Source: HXMU1420-2 sp017643305
GTDB lineage: Bacteria > Pseudomonadota > Alphaproteobacteria > Rhodobacterales > Rhodobacteraceae
Assembly (NCBI GenBank): GCA_965217135.1
Contig: OZ244249.1
Location: 558,001-622,000 of the forward strand
Direction: 5' to 3'
DNA: 64,000 nt
Shown one piece after another: positions 57,052 to 64,000 of the stretch. The translations under genes and the position numbers were made by a program. Under the pieces are notes generated by a model. It did not search any database. It worked only from the letters and a program-made list of their open reading frames with translations, and was not told where the DNA came from. The first letter of the stretch is position 1, and each line of letters starts with the position of its first letter.

Positions 57052-57794
57052 GCCAAGACCACTTCAGACCCGACTTTAACGGTGCCGGTCTCAACGACTT
57101 CTGCGTAAACGCCGAAATCCTGATGGCCCCAAGCATCCTGCAAAACGCCCAGCGTATCGGTATCGCGCAGACCGGTTTTGGGTGACGCGGTAGTATGGGC
57201 GCAACGCACGGCGCGATCGCGCACCGCCAACACAGCCCCCCCGATACGCAGGTTTTTGTCGATCCAGTCAAACTCTTCCCAAGGCGCCAGCCCGTCCAAC
57301 CAAATGTTCCCGCGCCAGCGTTCCATCTCCAACGCCCGGCCAAGACGGCCCTCGACCGTGCGGTGTGACGCGGCATTCATGATCGAAATGGACGGAAAAT
57401 CGGTATCGGTAAATCCGCGCGTCATACCGCGCACCACCCGCGCGGATTGCGCGCGGTTCTCTGGGATAAGCGGCCCGGCCCAGGCGATCAGCGCATCGCC
57501 ATCCGTGTCCGGGTTCAGGCTCAGATCCGGCAGATCGGGATGGCGCAGATGCAGTATGCCGCTTTGGTCGTCAAACCGCGCGTCGATCCCTGCTAGCCGG
57601 GGCGCCTTGGCCCCGATGGAGAAGTTCTGACAACGCGCCCAGGCGCTGCCATCCGCATCCGATTCCGTATGCGCAACGGCCCAGACCCGATCCCACGGAA
57701 AGGTCTGTCCGGCGGTCAGCGTGACGCTGTCCAGCTGTTCGCGCCCATGGCTCTTGACCGGGTACCGCCAGAGACCTGAGACGCGCCCTGTCAT
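57048..57794 (-). CDS. MOSC-domain protein
   Basis: The 248-residue product starts RVSGLWRYPVKSHGREQLDS, typical of the MOSC N-terminal domain, and has the conserved Cys region VRCAHTTASPKTGLRDTDTL (Cys near 198) and a FGVYAEVVETGTVKVGSEVV end. MOSC proteins handle sulfur or molybdenum-cofactor chemistry; the exact reaction is unknown. It overlaps yidC and yihA by four bases each, so it is in the yidC-MOSC-yihA chain. Confidence 0.86.
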   Translation of the reverse strand: MTGRVSGLWRYPVKSHGREQLDSVTLTAGQTFPWDRVWAVAHTESDADGSAWARCQNFSIGAKAPRLAGIDARFDDQSGILHLRHPDLPDLSLNPDTDGDALIAWAGPLIPENRAQSARVVRGMTRGFTDTDFPSISIMNAASHRTVEGRLGRALEMERWRGNIWLDGLAPWEEFDWIDKNLRIGGAVLAVRDRAVRCAHTTASPKTGLRDTDTLGVLQDAWGHQDFGVYAEVVETGTVKVGSEVVLA

Positions 57795-59626
57795 TTTTTC
57801 TCAGCCTTCGCCTTGCGCTGGAAGCTGGACTTGATGTTGCCGAACACGTCTGGCTTGTAGCCCTGGCTGCGCATGATTGAATACTGCTGAATGAAGGTAA
57901 TCACGTTGTTTGCGATCCAGTAAACCACCAGCCCGCTGGCAAACCCGCCCAGCATGAACATGAACACCCAGGGCATCCAGGCAAAGATCATCTGCTGCGT
58001 CGGATCGGTGGGCGCCGGATTCAGCTTCTGCTGCAGCCACATGGAAATGCCCAACAGCAGGGGCAGAATGCCCAGGAAGATCGTCGCCATGATCGTTCCG
58101 ACCTCGGGTCCGCTCCAGGGCAGCAGGCCAAACAGGTTCATGATTGAGGTCGGGTCGGGCGCGCTGAGATCCCGGAACGGGCCGAACCAGGCGGCGTGCC
58201 GCAATTCGATGGTGACAAAAATCACCTTGTAGAGCGAGAAGAAGATCGGGATCTGCAGAAGGATCGGTAGACAGCCCGCTGCCGGGTTCACCTTTTCCTT
58301 TTTGTAGAGCTCCATCATGCCCTGCTGCAGCTTCTGGCGGTCGTCACCTACGCGCTCTTTCAGCTTTTCCATCTCTGGCTGCAGTTCTTTCATCTTCGCC
58401 ATGGACACGTAGGATTTGAATGCCAGCGGCAACAGCAGCGCCTTGAGGATCAGTGTCAGAACGATGATCGACCAGCCCATGTTGCCCACCACACTTTGAA
58501 TGTTGTGCAGCAGCCAGAAGATCGGTTTGGTCAAGAAGTAAAACCAGCCCCAGTCGATCGTGTCGATGAACTGTGCCACCCCACCATCGCTTTGGTAATT
58601 GCGGATGGCTTCCCATTCCTTGGCGCCCGCAAACAAACGTGTGGTGACCTCGGCGGTCGTGCCGGGGGCCACCTCCAGCGTGCTCAGTCGGGCGATGGCG
58701 CGGTAGATTTCGCGCGCCCCGTCATATTGCAGAACGCTGGTGAAGCCTTGGTTGGCGGCGGGGATCAGCGTGGTCATCCAGAAATGGTCGGTGAACCCGA
58801 TCCAGCCTTCGCCATTAACCGACTGCGCATCGGCCACCACGCCGTTGCCGGCCCAGGCGCCACCGCCTTCCATGTCTTCCATCTTGCCGTATTTCAGCTC
58901 TTCCCGCTCATCGTTCAGCTTGCGGATCGCGCCTTCGTGCAGAATGAAAAACCCTTTCAGGTCATCGGGCAGGCCAAAACGCTCTATCCTGCCTTCGGGG
59001 GCCAGGCGCTGTGCGGTATCGCCAGTGTTGGTAACCTTCTGGGTCACCGTGATCATGTATTTTTCGTCTATCTCGAGAATGCGGTTGAACGTCAGCCCCT
59101 TGCCGTTGTCCCACGCCAGCGTGACAGGCGTATCAGGCGTCAGCATTTCGCCTTCAACCAGCGACCAGACCGTGTTCGGGCCGGGCACATCGGCAAAATC
59201 CAGCGATCCGCCCGGGGCCCAGCCATACAGAACCTGGTAGGCGCTGGGTTCTCCGACAGGGCGCAGCAGGTGTACAATGTCGCTGTTGGGGTCGAGTGTT
59301 TCACGGTATTGCTTGAGCGAGAGCGTGTCGATACGGCCGCCTTTCAACGACAGCGACCCGGAAACCGACGGCGTCTCAATGGCCACGCGCGGCGCATCTG
59401 CGGTCAGCGTTTCGGTTTCTGTCTTACCTGCAGCGCTGGCAGTGCCAGCCGCCGGGGCCGCCGGGGCCGCAGCCGTTGGTGTTGCGTCGGGCGCGTTGGT
59501 CTCCGACACGACGGCCGGGTCTTCCGTCACCGGGGGTTCCGGCGGGGGAAACATCACGAACCAAACGAGGATAACCGCAAAACTTAGCGCGGTGGCCAGG
59601 ATGAGGTTCTTGTTCTGATCGTCCAT
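57791..59626 (-). CDS. yidC: Membrane protein insertase YidC
   Basis: YidC inserts inner-membrane proteins alone or with SecYEG. The 611 residues have an N-terminal helix (DQNKNLILATALSFAVILVW), a large periplasmic domain (about 60-350), and the conserved C-terminal helices, including GWSIIVLTLILKALLLPLAF, NPAAGCLPILLQIPIFFSLY and MFMLGGFASGLVVYWIANNV. The cytoplasmic end is basic (KAKAEKK). The ATG at 59626 (MDDQNKN) is the natural start, 18 bases inside the longest frame. rnpA and rpmH, its usual upstream neighbours, are not in the 152-base gap before it. Confidence 0.95.
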   Translation of the reverse strand: MDDQNKNLILATALSFAVILVWFVMFPPPEPPVTEDPAVVSETNAPDATPTAAAPAAPAAGTASAAGKTETETLTADAPRVAIETPSVSGSLSLKGGRIDTLSLKQYRETLDPNSDIVHLLRPVGEPSAYQVLYGWAPGGSLDFADVPGPNTVWSLVEGEMLTPDTPVTLAWDNGKGLTFNRILEIDEKYMITVTQKVTNTGDTAQRLAPEGRIERFGLPDDLKGFFILHEGAIRKLNDEREELKYGKMEDMEGGGAWAGNGVVADAQSVNGEGWIGFTDHFWMTTLIPAANQGFTSVLQYDGAREIYRAIARLSTLEVAPGTTAEVTTRLFAGAKEWEAIRNYQSDGGVAQFIDTIDWGWFYFLTKPIFWLLHNIQSVVGNMGWSIIVLTLILKALLLPLAFKSYVSMAKMKELQPEMEKLKERVGDDRQKLQQGMMELYKKEKVNPAAGCLPILLQIPIFFSLYKVIFVTIELRHAAWFGPFRDLSAPDPTSIMNLFGLLPWSGPEVGTIMATIFLGILPLLLGISMWLQQKLNPAPTDPTQQMIFAWMPWVFMFMLGGFASGLVVYWIANNVITFIQQYSIMRSQGYKPDVFGNIKSSFQRKAKAEKK

Positions 59627-59778
59627 AGGGGATCGGCCTCGCAACTTTTGTGACGCGCCGGTTCAACGCTGTGAGCCGCAAAAGGTCAAGCAGAAACCGG
59701 CGTAGGCAGGCATCTCGTGTGGGAACTGCATTCGTGACTGGCCGGAAACCTGCTCTAGACCGGGCCTGTGGGCGTGGT

Positions 59779-61338
59779 TCAACCCTGTCCCGTCCCGTTG
59801 CGTTTGTGCGGTGTTGCGGCCGGGCCAAAAGCGGGCGGGACTTGCAGACCGATCTCGTGCGTATGAATCCAGTCCACCGTGGCCTCAAACGGCATCGGGC
59901 GGCCAATTCCAAATCCCTGCACATGGTCGCATCCCAGCTGGGCCAGCAGAGCATGTTCACCGGGGGTTTCCACCCCTTCGGCCAGCGTTTCCAACCCCAG
60001 CTGGCCGGCCATGGTCAGGATCGCGCCGATCAGCCGTTGTTGTTGCTGGTCGCGGTCGGCCTTGGCCACGAATCCCCGGTCAATCTTCAGGCGTGAAACT
60101 GAAAACCGTTTCACCGATGCGTGCCCGGTTCCGAAATCATCCAAATCAATCCGGCACCCCATCGCCGCCAGCCCGGCGATGTTACGCACCACCCGGTCGC
60201 CTGGCACATCGCTGACTACGGTTTCCAGAATTTCCACCGATAATCGGTCGGGGGTCAGGTCCAGCCGGTCCAGTTCCCATTGGATCTTGTGTACCAGCCG
60301 TGGGTTGTTCAGCTCCCCGCTCGCGAAATTCACGCCGATACATGGCACCGTCACGCCTGTGGCATCCCATGTCTGTACGGCCTCAAGTGATTGCCGCAAA
60401 ATCACCTCGCCCATGCGTTCCAGTAGCCCGGCCTCTTCGATGACTGGTAAAAACGTGTCGGGCGGGATCATCCCGTGAAAGGGGTGGGTCCAGCGGGCCA
60501 GTGCCTCAAACCCAGTAACCTTTCCGGTATCTGTAGAAATCTGTGGCTGAAACCATGGTCGGATCTGGCCATTTTCCAAGGCTGAGGCCACCTCTGCCCG
60601 TAATTCGGCCCGAACCTGTGCGCGTTTTTCCAACTCCGGGGAGTAGGTGCGAATGGTTGAAGGCCCGGTCCGGCGCGCTTCGTTCAGGGCGTCCAGCGTG
60701 GCTGTCATCCACGCCTCGGATCGTGTGCCGCTGATCTGCGCGCGTAGGCAAAACCCGATATTGCAGGCTGGGAAGATCGTGGACCCATTCACACCCACGG
60801 GCGTTTCCACCGCCCCATGCAGCAGCCCGGCCCACTGTATCGCGGTTTCAAGATCCAGCGTGGCGGTGGGGGGCAGGCAGATACCAAACCGCCCATCGGC
60901 GATCCGCGCCAGCGTGCCGCCCTTAGTCAGTGCACCGGTCAATCTTTCGGCGGTTTGCACCACAACGGCATCTGCCGCCGCCTGCCCCGTGCGGTCTGCG
61001 AGCCCCGGCAGGTCGCATAGGTCCACCAGAAAACACGCGGTCCTGTCGCCGGACAGCCCTGTCGCTGCAAAAGTGCTGGCCAGATGCTGCTCAAACTCCG
61101 GTCGTTGCAGCAGGCCGGTCAGCGGGTCGCGCGGCACATTTGCAGCACCCCGTAGACTAAACGGTCCAGTGACCGAATATGCCAGTGGCAGCCCCAGCGC
61201 CACGGCCATCAGCGCAGTTTCACCCCCCAGCCACCAGGCCGCCAAGGTGATGGCCGGCACCAGCGTCAGCACCGCTGGTCCCGCAAACAGCGCGTGCATA
61301 CCACGCGCGTTGCGACCACAGGCCACCGGCTTGGCCAT
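59779..61338 (-). CDS. EAL-domain cyclic-di-GMP phosphodiesterase with degenerate GGDEF domain
   Basis: The 519 residues begin with two hydrophobic helices (about 15-55), then a GGDEF-like domain whose signature is ADGRF (147-151), so it should not make c-di-GMP, then an EAL domain. The EAL domain keeps the motifs for hydrolysis: FEALARW (Glu278), VNFASGELNNP, EILET, LDDFGTG (Asp400, Asp401), KID (Lys418) and AEGVET (Glu454). So this looks like an active phosphodiesterase lowering c-di-GMP. AGGAAGGGGAC lies before the ATG. It stands between yidC and ttcA; no terminator is obvious. Confidence 0.9.
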   Translation of the reverse strand: MAKPVACGRNARGMHALFAGPAVLTLVPAITLAAWWLGGETALMAVALGLPLAYSVTGPFSLRGAANVPRDPLTGLLQRPEFEQHLASTFAATGLSGDRTACFLVDLCDLPGLADRTGQAAADAVVVQTAERLTGALTKGGTLARIADGRFGICLPPTATLDLETAIQWAGLLHGAVETPVGVNGSTIFPACNIGFCLRAQISGTRSEAWMTATLDALNEARRTGPSTIRTYSPELEKRAQVRAELRAEVASALENGQIRPWFQPQISTDTGKVTGFEALARWTHPFHGMIPPDTFLPVIEEAGLLERMGEVILRQSLEAVQTWDATGVTVPCIGVNFASGELNNPRLVHKIQWELDRLDLTPDRLSVEILETVVSDVPGDRVVRNIAGLAAMGCRIDLDDFGTGHASVKRFSVSRLKIDRGFVAKADRDQQQQRLIGAILTMAGQLGLETLAEGVETPGEHALLAQLGCDHVQGFGIGRPMPFEATVDWIHTHEIGLQVPPAFGPAATPHKRNGTGQG

Positions 61339-61394
61339 ATTTGTCCCCTTCCTGCGATTTCCCGCAGCCTATGAGACAGCAAGTGTGATTTTAT

Positions 61395-62276
61395 TTAACG
61401 CAGCTGCGGAATATTGCTCGAATTGTCCGGATCCCGCCGCTCCAGCCCGGCAAAATCGAACAGTTTAGGGTCCAGCAGATGCGATGGCCGCGCATTCATC
61501 AGCGCCCGGAACATGACCTGCCGCCGACCGGGGGAGTTCGCCTCCCAGCCATCCAGAATCGCTTTGACCTGCTGCCGCTGCAACCCGTCCTGCGACCCGC
61601 ACAGATCGCAGGGAATAATCGGATAATTCATTGCCTTGGCGAATTTTTCGCAGTCTGCTTCGGCCACATGCGCCAGCGGGCGATAGACAAACAGGTCGCC
61701 TTCCTCGTTCACCAGCTTGGGCGGCATCGTCGCCAACCGCCCACCATGAAACAGATTCATGAAAAAGGTTTCCAGAATGTCGTCCCGATGATGCCCCAGC
61801 ACCACGGCAGAACAACCTTCTTCGCGTGCAATGCGGTAAAGGTTCCCACGCCGCAGCCGGGAACACAGCGCACAATACGTCCGGCCCTGCGGGACCTTAT
61901 CCACCACCACGCTATAGGTGTCCTGGTATTCCACCCGATGCGGCACGCCCATACGTTCCAGAAATTCCGGCAGCACAGTGGCGGGAAAGCCCGGCTGCCC
62001 CTGATCCAGATTGCAGGCCAGCAGATCCACTGGCAGCAGCCCACGCCACTGCAATTCGTGCAACACGGCCAACAGAGTATAGCTGTCCTTGCCGCCTGAC
62101 AGGCAAACCAGCCATTTTGAGCGCTCAGCCCCCTTGCCCTCACCCCGGTCCACCATGCCATACTGTTCAATGGCCTCGCGCGTGTACCGCACAATCCGCT
62201 TGCGCAGTTTCTTGAACTCCGTTGTGGTCGGAGCGCCGTTAAACAGCGGGTGAATTTCTTCGGTTTTATCGAGCAT
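61395..62276 (-). CDS. ttcA: tRNA 2-thiocytidine(32) synthetase
   Basis: TtcA adds sulfur to C32 of certain tRNAs using a [4Fe-4S] cluster. The 293 residues have the PP-loop SGGKDS (60-65), the cluster CxxC at Cys135/Cys138 (YCALCSRLRRG) and a third ligand at Cys226 in IPCDLCGSQ, as in the characterised family. Starts at 62276. The 131-base gap before it is shared with the divergent deacetylase-like gene and holds no clear RNA gene. Confidence 0.94.
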   Translation of the reverse strand: MLDKTEEIHPLFNGAPTTTEFKKLRKRIVRYTREAIEQYGMVDRGEGKGAERSKWLVCLSGGKDSYTLLAVLHELQWRGLLPVDLLACNLDQGQPGFPATVLPEFLERMGVPHRVEYQDTYSVVVDKVPQGRTYCALCSRLRRGNLYRIAREEGCSAVVLGHHRDDILETFFMNLFHGGRLATMPPKLVNEEGDLFVYRPLAHVAEADCEKFAKAMNYPIIPCDLCGSQDGLQRQQVKAILDGWEANSPGRRQVMFRALMNARPSHLLDPKLFDFAGLERRDPDNSSNIPQLR

Positions 62277-62407
62277 GTCGCCCCTGTAGCCGAGCGGTGG
62301 CGCACCGGCAAGCGTTGTGGGCTGTTAACCCCGATTCCATGGGATACAAAGGCGCTTTGCGGCGCTAACGTGATCCACAAATACAGCCTGAATTCGACGG
62401 GGTCCCG

Positions 62408-63439
62408 ATGGAAACGATCTTTACAGAGAAACACGAATTGCGAAACGCCCGGACGGAGCTGTTTGCCGGCGAGCTCGTGGAACCCTTCGAACGCCCGTCG
62501 CGCGCGCAGTTTGTCATCGACCGTGTGCGCGAGGTTGGGCTTGGCTCGGTGTCAGTGCCGGACGATTTCGGGATGGAACCCGTTCTGGCCGTACACGACG
62601 CTGCCTTTGTCAAATTCCTACAAACCGCCTGGGATGACTGGGCCGCAACTGGCGCCAAGGGCGAAGCAATTCCCACCTGTTGGCCCGCCCGCCGCATGTC
62701 CGCCCGCGTGCCCAACCATATAGATGGCAAGCTGGGCTACTATGCGCTGGCCTCCGAAACTTCGATCAGCCCCGGCACCTGGGAGGCCGCATATGCCGCT
62801 GCCCAAACCGGACTGACCGGGGCGCAGCGGATACTGGGTGGGGCGAGAGCGGTGTTTTCCCTTTGCCGTCCACCGGGCCACCATGCGGCGCAGGACATGT
62901 ACGGCGGATACTGCTTCCTGAATAACGCGGCCATCGCCGCACAGCACCTGCGCGAACATGGGGTGGAACGTGTCGCTATTCTGGATGTCGATTTCCATCA
63001 TGGCAACGGTACGCAGGACATCTTCTACAATCGCGCGGATGTCTATTTTGCTTCCATCCATGGTGACCCGATGGAGGCGTTCCCCCATTTTCTGGGCCAC
63101 CGAGAGGAAGCTGGCCAAGGTGCGGGCGAAGGCTGCAGCGTCAACTATCCACTGCCGCCCGGCACGCCATTTGACATCTGGCGTAGTGCACTGGCTGACG
63201 CGTTGGACCGGATTTCGCGTTTTGCCCCGCAGGCGCTGATCGTGTCACTTGGCGTAGACACCTTCGAAGCGGATCCGATCAGTTTCTTCCGCTTGAAATC
63301 AGACGATTTCACCACGTATGGCGCTGACATCGCCGCGCTGGGCCTGCCCACACTTTTCGTGATGGAAGGTGGCTATGCGATCAAAGAAATTGGCGAAAAC
63401 ACCGTGAACGTGCTCACCGGGTTCGAAAGCAGGGCCTAG
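62408..63439 (+). CDS. Acetylpolyamine amidohydrolase-like protein (histone deacetylase family)
   Basis: A 343-residue member of the arginase/deacetylase fold, nearest in look to acetylpolyamine amidohydrolases. Catalytic and zinc motifs: RPPGHHA (His158, His159), LDVDFHHGNGTQ (Asp195 and His197 as zinc ligands), and the later SLGVDTFEADP with a third Asp. The loop FLNNAAIAAQHL is conserved. ATG at 62408. It is divergent from ttcA. Whether the substrate is an acetylpolyamine or another acetylated amine is inferred from the family only. Confidence 0.88.
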   Translation: METIFTEKHELRNARTELFAGELVEPFERPSRAQFVIDRVREVGLGSVSVPDDFGMEPVLAVHDAAFVKFLQTAWDDWAATGAKGEAIPTCWPARRMSARVPNHIDGKLGYYALASETSISPGTWEAAYAAAQTGLTGAQRILGGARAVFSLCRPPGHHAAQDMYGGYCFLNNAAIAAQHLREHGVERVAILDVDFHHGNGTQDIFYNRADVYFASIHGDPMEAFPHFLGHREEAGQGAGEGCSVNYPLPPGTPFDIWRSALADALDRISRFAPQALIVSLGVDTFEADPISFFRLKSDDFTTYGADIAALGLPTLFVMEGGYAIKEIGENTVNVLTGFESRA

Positions 63440-63446
63440 TCCGCCG

Positions 63447-64000
63447 CTATTCAAAACGTACGGTGAGTGACTTACCCATCACCCCGCCATAGCGACCGGT
63501 CCATTCTTCCCCGGGTTCTATGCGCCAGGCATCGGTCAGCGTGCCGGTTGAAACCAGTTCCCCGGCCTGTACGGCCTGATCCGGGTCCAGCATGTCAACC
63601 AGATGTGCCAGCACGTCCAGCGGGCCGTCCAGCGCATTGGCGCCCACACCGGTTTCCACCACCTCGTCCCCGCGCATCAGGTCCACGGGTACGTCCGTCA
63701 ACCCCTCCAGCACCTCAGGGGTTGCCGGAACCATTTCGCCGACCACCAGATTTACATGCAGCGCCTGTGCGGCAACGCTATCGATAATATCCATCTTCCA
63801 ATCCGGATAGATCGTTTGCACAATTTCGAACCCTGGCGCGACCCAGTCGATACACCCCGCCAGTGCCGCCCGGTCCATCCCCTGTTCCGGAGTTTTCGAC
63901 AGGCCCAGCACGATTTCCGGCTCAATCCGGGGCTGGAACGCGGTGACCAGTTTGACCGGCGCGGTGGGCGGGGTCAGGGTTTCCGCGCTGACCACCCCCC
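63447..64000 (-). CDS. Fumarylacetoacetase-fold hydratase/decarboxylase, partial
   Basis: The frame is open to the end of the window, so the N-terminal part lies outside; a GTG at 63995 is probably internal. The visible part, about 184 codons, has the fold of 2-keto-4-pentenoate or 2-oxo-hept-3-ene-1,7-dioate hydratases: AFQPRIEPEIVLGLSK with metal-binding Glu residues, IDWVAPGFEIVQTIYPDWK, and the ending EWTGRYGGVMGKSLTVRF. Such enzymes act in aromatic meta-cleavage pathways; the pathway is not shown. Its stop is convergent with the deacetylase-like gene, seven bases apart. Confidence 0.75.
   Translation of the reverse strand, partial: GVVSAETLTPPTAPVKLVTAFQPRIEPEIVLGLSKTPEQGMDRAALAGCIDWVAPGFEIVQTIYPDWKMDIIDSVAAQALHVNLVVGEMVPATPEVLEGLTDVPVDLMRGDEVVETGVGANALDGPLDVLAHLVDMLDPDQAVQAGELVSTGTLTDAWRIEPGEEWTGRYGGVMGKSLTVRFE

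Noticed and set aside
58496..59587. 363-codon plus-strand frame within yidC
   Set aside because: yidC is recognised on the other strand with full family motifs; this frame is its shadow.
62277..62407. tRNA-like stretch (GTAGCCGAGCGGT ... GGGCTGTTAACCCC, resembling an Asn anticodon arm)
   Set aside because: The anticodon stem has only three pairs, no T-arm GGTTCGAATCC follows, and no acceptor stem closes around it.

Overview
The window looks like a chromosomal segment of a Roseobacter-group alphaproteobacterium (Rhodobacteraceae). This rests on the protein sequences, the high GC content, the BztABCD-type amino acid importer, an ATP12-type F1 chaperone, a DUF1127 protein, and the ribosomal gene order (rpsM-rpsK-rpoA-rplQ without rpsD, infA or rpmJ). 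No tRNA, rRNA, CRISPR array, insertion sequence or phage gene was recognised.

Layout. 1-15.1 kb: end of nusG, rplKA, then a 3.5-kb insertion (a broken LicD/cytidylyltransferase pair and a GDSL-RTX secreted enzyme), then rplJL-rpoBC. 15.2-17.7 kb: two PF11316-type putative rhamnosyltransferases around an EamA transporter. 18.0-23.0 kb: str operon rpsL-rpsG-fusA-tuf with a sulfotransferase gene between fusA and tuf. 23.1-42.3 kb: the S10, spc and alpha ribosomal clusters plus secY, adk and rpoA. These are interrupted by a secreted-protein gene (rplW/rplB), a 2.6-kb block of one intact and two ruined genes (rplP/rpmC), a DUF1127 gene (rpmD/rplO) and a DUF1254/DUF1214 remnant (adk/rpsM). 42.4-48.8 kb: a DCC thiol oxidoreductase, a Deg protease, RarA, a deleted crotonase remnant, CrcB, RluC, a HAD phosphatase and an ATP12 chaperone. 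49.0-53.4 kb: bztABCD. 53.5-59.6 kb: a minus-strand run of SixA, Fe-S protein, sterol-desaturase-like protein, ArgB, YihA, MOSC protein and YidC. 59.8-64 kb: an EAL phosphodiesterase, TtcA, an acetylpolyamine-amidohydrolase-like protein, and a partial hydratase of the fumarylacetoacetase fold.

How the genes work together. Most of the window is the transcription and translation core: RNA polymerase alpha, beta and beta', elongation factors, about 30 ribosomal proteins, SecY and YidC. The unusual feature is how often this core is broken by unrelated genes, often beside terminators or small palindromic repeats. Several of the guests (LicD, cytidylyltransferase, two glycosyltransferases, sulfotransferase) point to cell-surface glycan modification. 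At least five loci are pseudogenes or remnants that can be read from the sequence: LicD and the cytidylyltransferase by one nonsense codon each; a class III adenylate cyclase, an alpha/beta hydrolase and a DUF1254 protein by multiple lesions. A crotonase with its middle deleted is a sixth.
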